This document shows, piece by piece, positions 1 to 8,960 of a DNA stretch of 16,417 bases. Origin of the DNA: CAZOGW01 sp964579415 (GTDB taxonomy: Bacteria; Actinomycetota; Acidimicrobiia; Spongiisociales; UBA5794). The position numbers and the translations under genes are program-made. The stretch's first letter is position 1. Each line of letters starts with the position of its first letter. The notes below the pieces were generated by a model, which saw nothing but the letters and a program-made list of their open reading frames with translations, did no database searches and was not told the DNA's origin. The stretch spans positions 1 through 16,417 of the forward strand of contig CAZOGW010000068.1 in the NCBI GenBank assembly GCA_964579415.1, written 5' to 3'.

Positions 1-1085
1 TCGGTGATCGGCCGCTGGATCTGGCACCCGTCATCGACCGCAGTGGCGTGGCCGCCCGCCAGTTCGTCCGGGCGTTCGACGCCCACCTGGCCACCCTCGC
101 CGACCCGCCGGAACCGCCGGCGCCCCCGCCGCTGGGCCTGGCAGACGTGCGCACCCATCTGCTCGCCCGCACCGACCCGGCGGTGGTGGTCCGCTCCCGG
201 ATCGCCTCGATGATCCGGGTCACCTCCGACACCGGCTCGTCCCGTCTCGCCCCCGAAGGCATCGAGGCGCTGGAGCGGCTCACCGGCACACCCCGCCTCG
301 ACCGCCCGCTCTACGAGCCGCTCGCCGCCTACGCCCCCGAGCTGCTCATGCCCGGCATCGGCCGGATCGCCCCCAACACGGTGGCGCTGGTGCGCACCAA
401 CCCCCGCTTCGTGGAGGCCTTCCTCATCGGAGCCAACACCGAGTTCGCCGGCGAGCTGCTGTGGCGGGAGTACCCGGCACGGCGTGACGGCACCCCGATG
501 CGGCGCTTCTGGGACCGTGCCGGCGACGCGCCCGACATACCCGAGATCGCCGCCTTCGACCCCGCCGCCCCCATCGGCGGCTCGGCCACAGAAGGCACCG
601 AAGGCGACCTGGTGCTGGTGGTGAGAGGCGATCTACTGCGCCGCTACCCCAACGCCGTCATCTACGCAGTCAGGTCCAACGCCGACGGCCGCCTCCGTGA
701 GGCGGCCTCCGACCGTCGCGACCCGCTGTTCCGCGGCCGCATCGACCCCGACGTCACCTTCCTCGGGTTCGACCTCACCGTTGCCGAGGCGCTGCAGACA
801 CCGGGATGGTTCTTCGTCATCCAGCAGCAACCCACCGAGCCCCGCTTCGGCTTCGACGTCCCGGTGGAGGGAGAGGCGGCCCCCAAGACGTGGCGCGACG
901 CCACCTGGGCCCATGTCGGCGTCGCCCCCGGGGGCCACCTGTCGTCCACGGCGCAGATCACTCCCCCGGCCAACGGAGGCGGCGCCACCTTCCTCACCAA
1001 CGCGGCGCACCTGGCCGCCATGGCCCTGCAGCAGCCGGTGCGGGTGGCGATCCACGCCCGCGACCTGCTGGGGACGGGCGCCTGA
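1..1085 (+). CDS. Conserved protein of unknown function, 5' partial, first gene of a three-gene operon
   Basis: The reading frame is open from base 3 and ends at a TGA at 1083-1085, so the true start lies upstream of the window; about 360 residues are visible. The GTG at 48 is only an internal codon. A distinctive stretch near 333-520 reads LLMPGIGRIAPNTVALV followed by an ELLWREYPARRDGT segment and RRFWD. A later part near 600-830 has DLVLVVRGDLLRRYPNAVIY, FLGFDLTVAEA and PGWFFVIQQQPTEPRFGFDV. I recognise these as hallmarks of a large conserved family of unknown function that travels with the next two genes. I see no signal peptide, membrane segment or catalytic motif. The stop overlaps the start of the next gene (TGATG), implying translational coupling. 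I recall relatives near phage-tail-like injection loci, which would fit a structural or cargo-associated role, but that is inference. The gene is surely real; its role is not known. Confidence 0.85.
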   Translation, partial: GDRPLDLAPVIDRSGVAARQFVRAFDAHLATLADPPEPPAPPPLGLADVRTHLLARTDPAVVVRSRIASMIRVTSDTGSSRLAPEGIEALERLTGTPRLDRPLYEPLAAYAPELLMPGIGRIAPNTVALVRTNPRFVEAFLIGANTEFAGELLWREYPARRDGTPMRRFWDRAGDAPDIPEIAAFDPAAPIGGSATEGTEGDLVLVVRGDLLRRYPNAVIYAVRSNADGRLREAASDRRDPLFRGRIDPDVTFLGFDLTVAEALQTPGWFFVIQQQPTEPRFGFDVPVEGEAAPKTWRDATWAHVGVAPGGHLSSTAQITPPANGGGATFLTNAAHLAAMALQQPVRVAIHARDLLGTGA

Positions 1086-4000
1086 TGGACCGCCCCGGGA
1101 CGCCGTCCCTCAGGGATCGCCCCACCGTCGGCGATCGGATAGTCGACGACCGCACCCCCGAGGACGCCCTCGCCGCCCTCGACGGGCAGGTTCCCGTGGC
1201 CCTGCTCCCGGTACGTGTCGAGACCCGGTTCTCCGACGGCGGCGCCACCCTGCGCATCCGCGTCTTCCCCGACGACATCCACGTCCACACCCACGAGCCC
1301 GAGCTGACCACGTCGGAGGAGGCAGCCGGTCACACCTACTGGCGGGCGCGCTTCGCCGACCCGGAGGCGTCGGGGCCGGCGTGGCGTGAGGCGGCGTCCC
1401 TGCTCGGCCCTCACCGGGCCCGCTGGGTGGTCGCCGCCACCACACCGCTCAACCCCGGAGAGGCCGGCACCGCGGCGCCCCGGTTCCCCGACGTTGCCCG
1501 CCGCGACGCCCCCTGGACCCGGGCGCCACAGGTGGCGGCACTTCCGCAGCGGTGGGTGGCGATCGGCATGCGCGGCGACCGCGAGGTGTTCCGCAAGTGG
1601 GGCGCACCCGTCGCCGACCCGCTGGCGTTCGGACCCGCTCCCGACCCCGACGCCGACGAGGACACCGAAGTGGTGACCCGCCCCGACGCCGAGCAGGACC
1701 TGGCCATCGACGACGGGATGCGCTGGCTGATCGACTTCGAGGAAGCGGAGCGGGTGGGGATGGCTCTCACCGTGACCGACGCCGACCTCCTCGACCGTTC
1801 CACCCTCGCCGCCGGCCTCACCCGCCTGGTGGTGCTCGGCGTCGACACCGCCCATCCGGCGGACGAATCCGCCCACCTCCTCGGGGAGCTGCTGGCGGCC
1901 CACAGCCACACCGAGGGACTCTCGCTGGTGCCGGCGGGCACGCCGACCAACAACACCACCGCAGGACGCACACCTCTCACCGACAGGGGCGAGGCGCTCG
2001 ACGCCCTCGACCCGGCCCGGACACCGCCCCCGACCACGGCGACGTCCGACACCACCAGGCTCACCGGGGCGCTGGGCCTGGCCGCCGGGAGCCCTCTCGC
2101 CACTGCGCCCGGCAGCGACATCGACGACGGCGACGCGCCCCTCCACATGCACACCGCACTGTGGGAGGCCACCTGGGGCTACTTCCTCGGCAGCATGCTC
2201 GACGGCGTGGTGCCCGTCGCCCAGGTCGCCGAGCTGCGGGACCACTTCCGCCACCACGTCCGCGGCTCCGGGCCGCTGGGAACGCTGCGGGTCGGTGACC
2301 AACCCTACGGGGTACTCCCCGTCGTCGCCCCCGATCACTGGCGGCCCGACGCCGACGAGACGTCGGGGGTGGCGCTGATGCGGCTCATCGGGGACGGCCG
2401 CGGGCTGTGGAGCCACGCCGCCGACCGCTCGCCGCGCATGGGCCGCACCGGCGACGCCGGCCGGGACCTGCTCGAGGTGCTCCAACACACCCCGGAGATG
2501 ACCACGGTGCGGTTCCGCAACGTGTTCGGCCCCCTCTACACCGCCAACACCACCGGGCTGAGCTGGAGCACCCAACTCCAGGACCTCACCGGCCGCTGGC
2601 TGTTCGCCATGTTCGGCGGCGAGACGGCGGCTCCCCGCATCAACCTGTCCACGCTGAGCCCGCACACCTCCCGGCTCACCGTCCCGCTGGTCCAGGGCGG
2701 CGACCACGACCCCGCCGCGGCGCCCGAGCCCGACTACATCTCGCAGGCGGCGGAGCGGCTCTCCCGCTCCGGGGGTTTCGCCGAGTTGGAGGCGGAGCAG
2801 CCCACCAGCCTGCTCCATGCCCTGATCCTGCACAGCGCCAAGCTGGAGATGGCCCGGGCGTCGGTGCGGTGGATCAACGACACCCTGATGAGCTCGCCAG
2901 GGCGGCCGGCGCTGCGGTACAGCGGGCCCGAGTTCGAGCTGCTCGACATCGGGGAGGGTGTGACCACCCAGACGCCGCTGCGTGTCGCCCGGACGCCGTT
3001 CTCCCGTCTCTCCGGGGAGCTGCCCATCGCCGAGCACATCGCCGGGCTACCCGATCCCGGTTCGGTGCCCCCGCTGCACAACGTCGCCGAGCTGCGCGAC
3101 AGCCTGCGCCACCTGGCCGGGTTGCCAGTCGGCCGCCTGGAGCGGCTCCTCAAGGAGACGCTGGACGTGAGCTCGCACCGCCTCGACGCCTGGCTCACCT
3201 CGTTCGCCACCCGCCGCCTCGGCGCGGTGCGAGCCGCACGCCCCACCGGGATCCATCTCGGCGGTTTCGGGTGGGTGGAGGACCTGCATCCCGGCGCAGC
3301 CCCCGCCTCGCGCGGCTACGTGCACACCCCGTCGATGGCGCACGCCGCCACCGCCGCCATCCTGCGCAGCGGTCACCTCACCCACGCCGGCGGCGACGCC
3401 TCGCCTTTCGCCGTCGACATCTCGGCGCCGCGGGTGAGCCAGGCGCTGGCGCTCCTCGACGGGGTACGCCAGGGCCAGCCGATCGGTGCCCTCCTCGGCT
3501 ACCGATTCGAGCGGTCGCTACGCGAGCGCGATCCCCGCCTGGCCCGCTACATCCTCCCCTTCCGGCGCCTGGCGCCGCTGGCGTACGACCAGGACGGCAC
3601 CGCCCCTGCCGAAGCCATCGCCGCCCGCGACGTCGTCGACGGTGTCGTCCTCCTGGAGAGGTGGCGGCGGGACGGGCGGGCGGTGATGCAGGGTGCCGAC
3701 GTCGCCGGCGACGACCGGCCCGCCGTCGCCGCCGAGCTGCACCGCCTCGACGGCGACCTCGATGCCGTCGCCGACCTCCTCGTCGCCGAATCGGTGTTCC
3801 AGGCGGTGGGCGGCAACCTGGAGCGGGCCGGTGCCGCCACCGCCGCCCTCGACCGGCAGCGGGTCCCGCCCGAGCCCGACGTCGTCCGCACTCCCCGCCA
3901 CGGCTACGACCACGTCCACCGCGTCGGGGTCCTCCTCGACGGCACGGCGCCACCGCAGGGCTGGGAGACCGATGTGCGCTCCCGGGGCGAGCCCCGGCTC

Positions 4001-5425
4001 GACGCCTGGCTGGGCGCCGTCCTCGGCGACCCGACCCGGTTCCGTTTCGGCGCCGACGTCCTCGACGACGCCGGGACGGTGCTGGGGACCGTGGAAGCCG
4101 ACCTGAGCGACCTGGCGCTGTCGCCGCTGTCGGTGCTGGCCGCGTCCGGCAGTGGCGGCACCGACCGCCCCACCGAGCTCGAAGAGCGCATCGCCCTCCA
4201 CCTCTCGTCGATCGCCGACGACGAGACCGCCGCCGAGTTGCACATCATCACCGGCCGCAGGGACTCGTGGCCGGCGTCGGCGCTGACGCTGGGTGACCTG
4301 CTCGCCCTCGCCGACTCCGCCCGCGCCGTCACCGGCGGCGCCCGACCGCTCGACGCAACCCTGCTCGCCCTCCCCGAGGACACCCCGTCCCCCGGCATCG
4401 ATCGCGCCGAGCTGCGGTTGCGGGCCGACGTCACCGTCGCCGCTGCCGCCACAGCCCTGGACGACCTCGGCGCCGCCCTGGAGTCCCCGGTTACCGGCTC
4501 TCGCCGCTTCGGAGAGTTGCTCCTGGCGGCCTCCGCCGCCGGCGCCCGGGACGCGGTGCCCCTCGGCTTCGACACGGCGACGCTGCGCGAGCAGGCGGGC
4601 CACGTCGCCCGCGACCTGGCCACCGCCCTCTCCACCGCTGAGCCGGCGCTGGCCGCGGCGGGCGCCGACACCTCCGACGACGCCTTCCTCGCCGCAGTCA
4701 CCACCGCGGTGAAGGCCGTCCTCGGCGCCGACTTCCCGTTCCTCCCCCGCTTCTCGCTGGCCGATCCCGCCGGCTGCGCCGCCTCGCTGGCCGACCGTGG
4801 CGCCCTGCTCGGCGGCGACGAACTCGCACCGGCCGAGTGGCTACAGCGCCGCTCGCTGGTGCGCAGCGGCGCCGCCCGACTCCACGAGTTGCTCACCTAC
4901 GCCGAGCTCGCCGGATCCGGCACCGGTCCCGCCGACCTGTCCGTGCTGCAACTACCTCACCGGCCCGGGGACCGCTGGTTCTCCGCCGACCTGCCCGATG
5001 ACGGCACCGTCCCCGCCGGGCGCATCTCGCTGACCATGCACAGCCCGGGACCGGTCGACATCAGCGGTCCCCTGGCAGGCATCGTGGTCGACGACTGGAT
5101 GGAGACGATCCCCGCAGCCGTGGAGACCACCGGCGTCGCCTTCCACTACGACGCCCCGGGGAGCCGGGCCCCGCAGGCGGTGTTACTGGCGGTACCTCCC
5201 GACCCGGCGGCCCGGTCGTGGAGCTTCGAGGCGCTGCGCGACACCGTCATCGAGGCAGCGGAACTGGCGCGGATCCGCGCCGTCGACCCGCAGCAGGTGT
5301 GGCTGGCCGGGCGGGTGCTCCCGGCGCTGTACGTGGCGCACAACATCGCCGGAGACACCGCCGCGATCAACCTGCCCCGTCTCGAGGTCGAGTTCGGTGA
5401 GATGGCGACGAGGGAGGAGGGATGA
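1085..5425 (+). CDS. Giant conserved protein of unknown function (1446 aa), second gene of the operon
   Basis: The ATG at 1085 overlaps the preceding stop as TGATG. There is only a weak purine run upstream, so initiation is probably by coupling. Three conserved patches stand out. Near residue 35 is VPVALLPVRVETRF, followed by RIRVFPDDIHVHTHEPELT. Near residues 398-422 is GTLRVGDQPYGVLPVVAPDHW. Near residues 1332-1374 is IVVDDWMETIPAAVETTGVA, followed by FHYDAPGSRAPQAVLLAVPPD. The same patches occur in large unannotated proteins encoded beside homologues of the flanking two genes. The middle is rich in Ala, Asp, Leu and Arg and looks largely helical. No signal peptide, membrane helix or known enzymatic motif is visible. 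The size and invariant neighbours suggest a structural or assembly component of a multi-protein complex, but this is inference. The open frame of over 4.3 kb with consistent GC3 leaves little doubt that it is coding. Confidence 0.9.
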   Translation: MDRPGTPSLRDRPTVGDRIVDDRTPEDALAALDGQVPVALLPVRVETRFSDGGATLRIRVFPDDIHVHTHEPELTTSEEAAGHTYWRARFADPEASGPAWREAASLLGPHRARWVVAATTPLNPGEAGTAAPRFPDVARRDAPWTRAPQVAALPQRWVAIGMRGDREVFRKWGAPVADPLAFGPAPDPDADEDTEVVTRPDAEQDLAIDDGMRWLIDFEEAERVGMALTVTDADLLDRSTLAAGLTRLVVLGVDTAHPADESAHLLGELLAAHSHTEGLSLVPAGTPTNNTTAGRTPLTDRGEALDALDPARTPPPTTATSDTTRLTGALGLAAGSPLATAPGSDIDDGDAPLHMHTALWEATWGYFLGSMLDGVVPVAQVAELRDHFRHHVRGSGPLGTLRVGDQPYGVLPVVAPDHWRPDADETSGVALMRLIGDGRGLWSHAADRSPRMGRTGDAGRDLLEVLQHTPEMTTVRFRNVFGPLYTANTTGLSWSTQLQDLTGRWLFAMFGGETAAPRINLSTLSPHTSRLTVPLVQGGDHDPAAAPEPDYISQAAERLSRSGGFAELEAEQPTSLLHALILHSAKLEMARASVRWINDTLMSSPGRPALRYSGPEFELLDIGEGVTTQTPLRVARTPFSRLSGELPIAEHIAGLPDPGSVPPLHNVAELRDSLRHLAGLPVGRLERLLKETLDVSSHRLDAWLTSFATRRLGAVRAARPTGIHLGGFGWVEDLHPGAAPASRGYVHTPSMAHAATAAILRSGHLTHAGGDASPFAVDISAPRVSQALALLDGVRQGQPIGALLGYRFERSLRERDPRLARYILPFRRLAPLAYDQDGTAPAEAIAARDVVDGVVLLERWRRDGRAVMQGADVAGDDRPAVAAELHRLDGDLDAVADLLVAESVFQAVGGNLERAGAATAALDRQRVPPEPDVVRTPRHGYDHVHRVGVLLDGTAPPQGWETDVRSRGEPRLDAWLGAVLGDPTRFRFGADVLDDAGTVLGTVEADLSDLALSPLSVLAASGSGGTDRPTELEERIALHLSSIADDETAAELHIITGRRDSWPASALTLGDLLALADSARAVTGGARPLDATLLALPEDTPSPGIDRAELRLRADVTVAAAATALDDLGAALESPVTGSRRFGELLLAASAAGARDAVPLGFDTATLREQAGHVARDLATALSTAEPALAAAGADTSDDAFLAAVTTAVKAVLGADFPFLPRFSLADPAGCAASLADRGALLGGDELAPAEWLQRRSLVRSGAARLHELLTYAELAGSGTGPADLSVLQLPHRPGDRWFSADLPDDGTVPAGRISLTMHSPGPVDISGPLAGIVVDDWMETIPAAVETTGVAFHYDAPGSRAPQAVLLAVPPDPAARSWSFEALRDTVIEAAELARIRAVDPQQVWLAGRVLPALYVAHNIAGDTAAINLPRLEVEFGEMATREEG

Positions 5426-5426
5426 C

Positions 5427-7127
5427 ATGGCCTCGGTGACCTCGTGGATGCGGCTGGAACCGATCCCACGGACCACAGACCTGGAACCGGCGCTCCAGGC
5501 CCAGGTGGCCGACCCGCTGTGGCTGCTCGCCCGCCAGTGGCAAACCCTCGAGTTCGCCGGGGAGGACGCCGGCTCCCCCATCGTCGCCCGCGTCACCGCC
5601 GATGCCGCCCGCCTCGACCGGGTGTCCTTCGGCGGGTCGCAACCGATCGCCTACGACGACGTGAAGGCTCCTCTCGAGGCCGCCGTCGAGGCGGAGCCGT
5701 TCTCCCCGGCCGGCAGCGAGCGACTTCGCGTCGATGCCGGACTTCACTTCCTGCGCCTGCTGGCCCGTCACGGCGCCACGGCGATGCGGGACCGCTACAT
5801 CGACCACTACGCCTTCGTACCCGGGAACGATCCCGCCCCGCTGCGGGCAGCCGGGTTCCGCACCCTGGCGGGGGGCCGGGCGCCCGACGGGGCCCGGCTC
5901 CACGCCGATCTCGCCGCCCATCGCGGGACGGCGGCGTCACTCTCCGACCTGCCCGAGGCCCCTGATATCCCCGCCGCGGCTCGCCAGGCAGTGGTCGACG
6001 CCGCCAACGTCTGGCTGACCTGGTACGAACGCCTCTTCACCGCCCCCGGGGAGGGGGCGTGGGACCCGTCCCACATGGAATATGCGTTCCGCGTCGGTGC
6101 CGCCACCGCCACCGGCCAGGTCGAACTGGCCGCCGGCGAGTACCACGGGGGTCACCCCGACTGGCACACCTTCGCCCTCCACCAGCGAACCGAGGAGCCG
6201 CAAGAGTCGGTCACCCGCCGCATCGTGCGCACCGTGATCCCCACCCCGGCAGGCTACGCCGGCATGCCGGTCGACCGCTTCTGGCAGTTCGAGGATGGCC
6301 GGGTCAGTTTCGGCGCCATCGACGCCGGTCCCTCCGACCTCACCCGCCTGGTGCTCGTCGAGTTCGCCCTCGTCTTCGGCAACGACTGGTTCGTCATCCC
6401 GGTGGACCTGGAGGTCGGCTCGGTGTGCACCATCGAGTCGCTGCAGGTGATCGACACGTTCGGCGTCACCACCACCGTCGGCGCGGTGGCGGACGGCGAC
6501 GGCTGGAGCATGTTCCGCATCAGGGCCGGCGCAACCGGGGACGCCACCGCGGAAAGACCCGCTATGTTCCTCCCGCCGGTGCTGGCGAGCACCGTCGAGA
6601 GCGACCCGGTGGAGTCGGTGACGCTGCTGCGCGACGAGATGGCCAACATGGTGTGGGGCGTGGAGCGCAAGGTGCTCGGCCCCACCGGCGACGTCGTCGA
6701 CCGGGACGACACATCCCATGCACCCGCCCTGGGCCTGCAACAGGTCGACGGCGAGGTCACCGACGCCGAACTGGTCTACCGGCTTGCCACCCCGGTGCCG
6801 GACCACTGGATCCCCTTCGTACCCGTCCCCTCCGCCGACCACGACGGCGTGGTCCTGGAACGGCGCACCCTGCGCCGCACCACACCCGACGGCACGGTGG
6901 ACATCGTCCCGCAGGGTCGCATCCTCGAACCGGGCGTGCCGCTGCGCATCGAAGAGGAAGAGGTGCCCCGCGAGGGCGCCATCGTGGAGCGCACCTTCCA
7001 GCTCGCCCGCTGGACCGACGGCTCCACCCACCTGTGGCTGGGCCGCCGCAAGCGAGTCGGCCGAGGTGAGGGCCGCAGCGGGCTCCGCTTCGACGTCGTC
7101 GAGCGGCAGCTGGATGAGGGCCCGTGA
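5427..7127 (+). CDS. Conserved protein of unknown function (566 aa), third gene of the operon
   Basis: The ATG at 5427 follows the previous stop by one base and has an ideal AGGAGG six bases upstream (5415-5420), which decides the start. The N-terminus (about residues 10-52) reads LEPIPRTTDLEPALQAQVAD, PLWLLARQWQTLEF and GEDAGSPI. The centre (about residues 280-332) has RFWQFEDGRVSFGAIDAGPS, then LVLVEFALVFGNDWFVIPVD. Both blocks are hallmarks of an uncharacterised family found next to the two genes upstream. No membrane segment, signal peptide or active-site signature is seen. The C-terminal third is beta-rich, ending in a basic LGRRKRVGRG stretch and a short acidic tail. Synteny and one-base spacing argue that all three products act together. 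A link to phage-tail-like injection systems is remembered context only. A GC-rich hairpin follows the stop, so this is probably the last gene of the transcript. Confidence 0.9.
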   Translation: MASVTSWMRLEPIPRTTDLEPALQAQVADPLWLLARQWQTLEFAGEDAGSPIVARVTADAARLDRVSFGGSQPIAYDDVKAPLEAAVEAEPFSPAGSERLRVDAGLHFLRLLARHGATAMRDRYIDHYAFVPGNDPAPLRAAGFRTLAGGRAPDGARLHADLAAHRGTAASLSDLPEAPDIPAAARQAVVDAANVWLTWYERLFTAPGEGAWDPSHMEYAFRVGAATATGQVELAAGEYHGGHPDWHTFALHQRTEEPQESVTRRIVRTVIPTPAGYAGMPVDRFWQFEDGRVSFGAIDAGPSDLTRLVLVEFALVFGNDWFVIPVDLEVGSVCTIESLQVIDTFGVTTTVGAVADGDGWSMFRIRAGATGDATAERPAMFLPPVLASTVESDPVESVTLLRDEMANMVWGVERKVLGPTGDVVDRDDTSHAPALGLQQVDGEVTDAELVYRLATPVPDHWIPFVPVPSADHDGVVLERRTLRRTTPDGTVDIVPQGRILEPGVPLRIEEEEVPREGAIVERTFQLARWTDGSTHLWLGRRKRVGRGEGRSGLRFDVVERQLDEGP

Positions 7128-7136
7128 GACGGCTCG

Positions 7137-7162
7137 GCGGGCGGTGAGCCGCCTTCGCCCGC
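7137..7162 (+). terminator. GC-rich hairpin, probable terminator of the three-gene operon
   Basis: Ten bases after the stop at 7127, GCGGGC (7137-7142) pairs with GCCCGC (7157-7162). An inner GGCGG/CCGCC stem with loop TGAG (7140-7153) is an alternative fold. There is no U-tract, as is common in high-GC actinobacteria. It lies between the operon and the ribosome binding site of the next gene. Confidence 0.45.
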
Positions 7163-7198
7163 TACCCTCCTCGAGCGCGACCCGGGAGGTCAATAAAC

Positions 7199-8260
7199 AT
7201 GAGTCAGCACCCGCTGCGACGAGCCGCCACGGCGACGATGCGACTGGCCCTGGTGGGCGTTCTCGTGGTCGTGCTCGCGGCCTGCTTCAAGATCGACATG
7301 GACCTGACGGTTTCGGAGGACGACACCGTCAGCGGCACCATGATCTTCGCCCTCCAGCAGTCCGTCATCGACCTCATGGGTGGCGACCCCGACGCCTTCT
7401 TCGACGACGCCGACATGGCGCCCGACGTCGAGGACCTGACCACCGAGGAGTACACCGAGGGCGAGTTCATCGGGCGGCAGTACACGTTCTCCGGCGTCCC
7501 CTTGGACGAGTTCAGTGGCGACGGTTCAGGGGAGGACCTCACCATCGTCCGTGACGGCGACGTCTTCCGTTTGAGCGGCGTGCTCGATATGTCCGATGCG
7601 GCCGGCGGTGACGCAGGCGACATGGGCTTCGACCCGGCCACGGTCATGTCCGGCGCCGAGCTCAACATCAAGGTCACCTTCCCCGGCGAGGTTCAGGAGG
7701 CGAACGGTGTGATCGACGGCAACTCCGTGAGCTGGGAGCCCGACCCGATGGGACGCAACGAGCTGAGTGCGGTCGCCAGCGCCGTCCCCGGCGGGGGTGG
7801 CTCCAGCATGTTGCCCATCATCATCGGCATCCTGGTGGTGGTGGCGGCCGCGGTGGCGTTCTTCCTGCTCCGGCAGCGCCGGAAGGCGGCGCCGGCACCG
7901 GTCAACCTCGACTCGGTGGAGTCGGCGCCGGTTCAGGACTGGTCCCCGCCCGCCGATACCTCCCTGCCGGCGTCCCAGGTTCCGGAGCCGGTCGCAGACA
8001 CGTCCTTCGACGCGCCCGAGGTGCCCGAGGCAGTTGCAGATCCTTCACCGGACGTACCCGAGGCACCGGACGTGGTCGCAGATCCTTCACCGGACGTGCC
8101 CGAGGTACCGGACGTGGTGGGCGATGCCGGAGACGTGGCGGCCGAGGCCGGCGATACGGTCGCCGATGCCGCCGAGGAGATTCCCGGCGCCATCGACGAT
8201 GCAGCGGCGGGCGACCCGCCCGGTGCATCCGACGACCCGCCAGCGGACGACCGAATCTGA
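7199..8260 (+). CDS. LppM-like lipoprotein with a C-terminal membrane helix and repeat tail
   Basis: The ATG at 7199 has GGGAGGT at 7183-7189 and the product is 353 aa. A lipoprotein signal (basic RR at 7-8, hydrophobic 16-26, lipobox LAAC with Cys29) is followed by KIDMDLTVSEDDTVSGTMIF. That pattern is typical of the LppM/DUF3153-type domain found in actinobacterial lipoproteins. The extracytoplasmic domain runs to about residue 200. A Gly/Ser linker then leads into a hydrophobic helix (about 204-226) with RQRRK immediately after it, a positive-inside stop-transfer. The remaining tail is acidic and Pro/Val/Ala-rich with four 14-residue repeats, predicted to be cytoplasmic. LppM domains are linked in mycobacteria to the cell envelope and host interaction; the role here is unknown. 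Lipid plus helix would anchor the outer domain at both ends. A strong hairpin follows the stop. The lipoprotein call is firm; the LppM assignment is from remembered motif similarity. Confidence 0.85.
   Translation: MSQHPLRRAATATMRLALVGVLVVVLAACFKIDMDLTVSEDDTVSGTMIFALQQSVIDLMGGDPDAFFDDADMAPDVEDLTTEEYTEGEFIGRQYTFSGVPLDEFSGDGSGEDLTIVRDGDVFRLSGVLDMSDAAGGDAGDMGFDPATVMSGAELNIKVTFPGEVQEANGVIDGNSVSWEPDPMGRNELSAVASAVPGGGGSSMLPIIIGILVVVAAAVAFFLLRQRRKAAPAPVNLDSVESAPVQDWSPPADTSLPASQVPEPVADTSFDAPEVPEAVADPSPDVPEAPDVVADPSPDVPEVPDVVGDAGDVAAEAGDTVADAAEEIPGAIDDAAAGDPPGASDDPPADDRI
7952..8119 (+). repeat. Four tandem 42-bp repeats encoding a 14-aa Pro/Asp/Val motif
   Basis: Four consecutive 42-base units within the lipoprotein gene encode ADTSLPASQVPEPV, ADTSFDAPEVPEAV, ADPSPDVPEAPDVV and ADPSPDVPEVPDVV. 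The last two (8036-8077 and 8078-8119) differ at only three bases, so they duplicated most recently. The array forms a flexible, acidic, proline-rich tail after the membrane helix. Confidence 0.8.
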
Positions 8261-8272
8261 TACCCGGCGGTC

Positions 8273-8304
8273 AGGGCCCTACCGGCGGAGCGTCGTAGGG
8301 CCCT
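8273..8304 (+). terminator. Perfect 10-bp hairpin, terminator of the lipoprotein gene
   Basis: AGGGCCCTAC (8273-8282) is the exact reverse complement of GTAGGGCCCT (8295-8304), with a 12-base loop. It begins 12 bases after the lipoprotein stop and precedes the dps region. There is no clear T-run downstream. Confidence 0.65.
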
Positions 8305-8311
8305 TCGACCG

Positions 8312-8340
8312 TTCCCCCACTCGAGGCGGTGGCCTATGGT
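8312..8340 (+). promoter_or_regulatory. Possible promoter of dps
   Basis: TATGGT (8335-8340) resembles a -10 element, with a weak TTCCCC (8312-8317) at 17-base spacing. It sits between the terminator hairpin and the dps ribosome binding site. This is a motif match only, and the -35 is poor. Confidence 0.25.
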
Positions 8341-8393
8341 GGCGTGGTGCATCAAACCGCGATATCGCAGATCCTCGTTGCAAGGAGAAGCAG

Positions 8394-8860
8394 GTGACAC
8401 AGGTGAACGACAGCCGGATCGACATCGACAGCGGCGTGCGGGGCAAGATGGTGGAACTGCTCAACGCCCAGCTCGCCGACACCACCGACCTGTACACCCA
8501 GGTCAAGTACGCCCACTGGAACGTGGTCGGATCGGACTTCATCCAACTCCACGAGTTCTTTGACGAGGTCGCCGCCAACGTGCTCGGGTTCGCCGACCTG
8601 ATCGCCGAACGGGCAACCGCACTGGGCGGGACGGCGCGGGGCACGGTGCGCCAGTCGGCCGCCGCCTCGACGCTGGACGAGTACCCCGATACGGCTGTCG
8701 ACGGCATGGACGCCGTGGCCGCAGTCGCCGACCGGGTGGCGGCCTATGCAGCCAGCACCCGGCAGGCCATCGAGGATGCCGACACGGTCGGTGATCTGAC
8801 CACCAGCGACCTGTTCACCGAGGTCTCCCGCCAGGCCGACAAGGACCTCTGGTTCCTCGA
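8394..8860 (+). CDS. dps: Dps family DNA-binding ferritin, 3' end lost in assembly gap
   Basis: The GTG at 8394 has AAGGAG six bases upstream (8382-8387); a second in-frame GTG at 8403 is a weaker alternative. The visible 155 residues match the Dps fold. Dps proteins form dodecameric cages that oxidise Fe(II) with hydrogen peroxide, store iron and protect DNA. The ferroxidase signature is intact: His41 and His53 within HWNVVGSDFIQLH, then Asp68 and Glu72 (ADLIAE), with the spacing of E. coli H51, H63, D78 and E82. The C-terminal helix TSDLFTEVSRQADKDLWFLE is also present before the sequence enters the N run. Probably only some 10-20 residues and the stop are missing. The N-terminus is short with few basic residues, so DNA binding through an N-terminal tail is uncertain. 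It has its own ribosome binding site and lies after a terminator, so it is likely monocistronic. The family call is secure. Confidence 0.93.
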
Positions 8861-8960
8861 NNNNNNNNNNNNNNNNNNNNNNNNNNNNNNNNNNNNNNNN
8901 NNNNNNNNNNNNNNNNNNNNNNNNNNNNNNNNNNNNNNNNNNNNNNNNNNNNNNNNNNNN
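8861..8960. other. Assembly gap of 100 N
   Basis: Exactly 100 undefined bases interrupt the end of dps. A round 100 is the usual placeholder for a gap of unknown size, so the true distance to the next gene is not known and genes could be missing. Confidence 0.98.

Noticed and set aside
662..3037. 791-codon open frame on the - strand
   Set aside because: It is antisense to two well-supported genes. Its Gly/Arg/Val-rich product is what the opposite strand of GC-rich coding DNA gives, and it shows no family motif.
5937..7193. 418-codon open frame on the - strand
   Set aside because: It is a shadow of the third operon gene, with repetitive basic/Gly composition and no ribosome site.
7952..8119. 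Possible CRISPR array
   Set aside because: The units are contiguous in-frame coding repeats without spacers. No array or cas gene is seen anywhere in the window.
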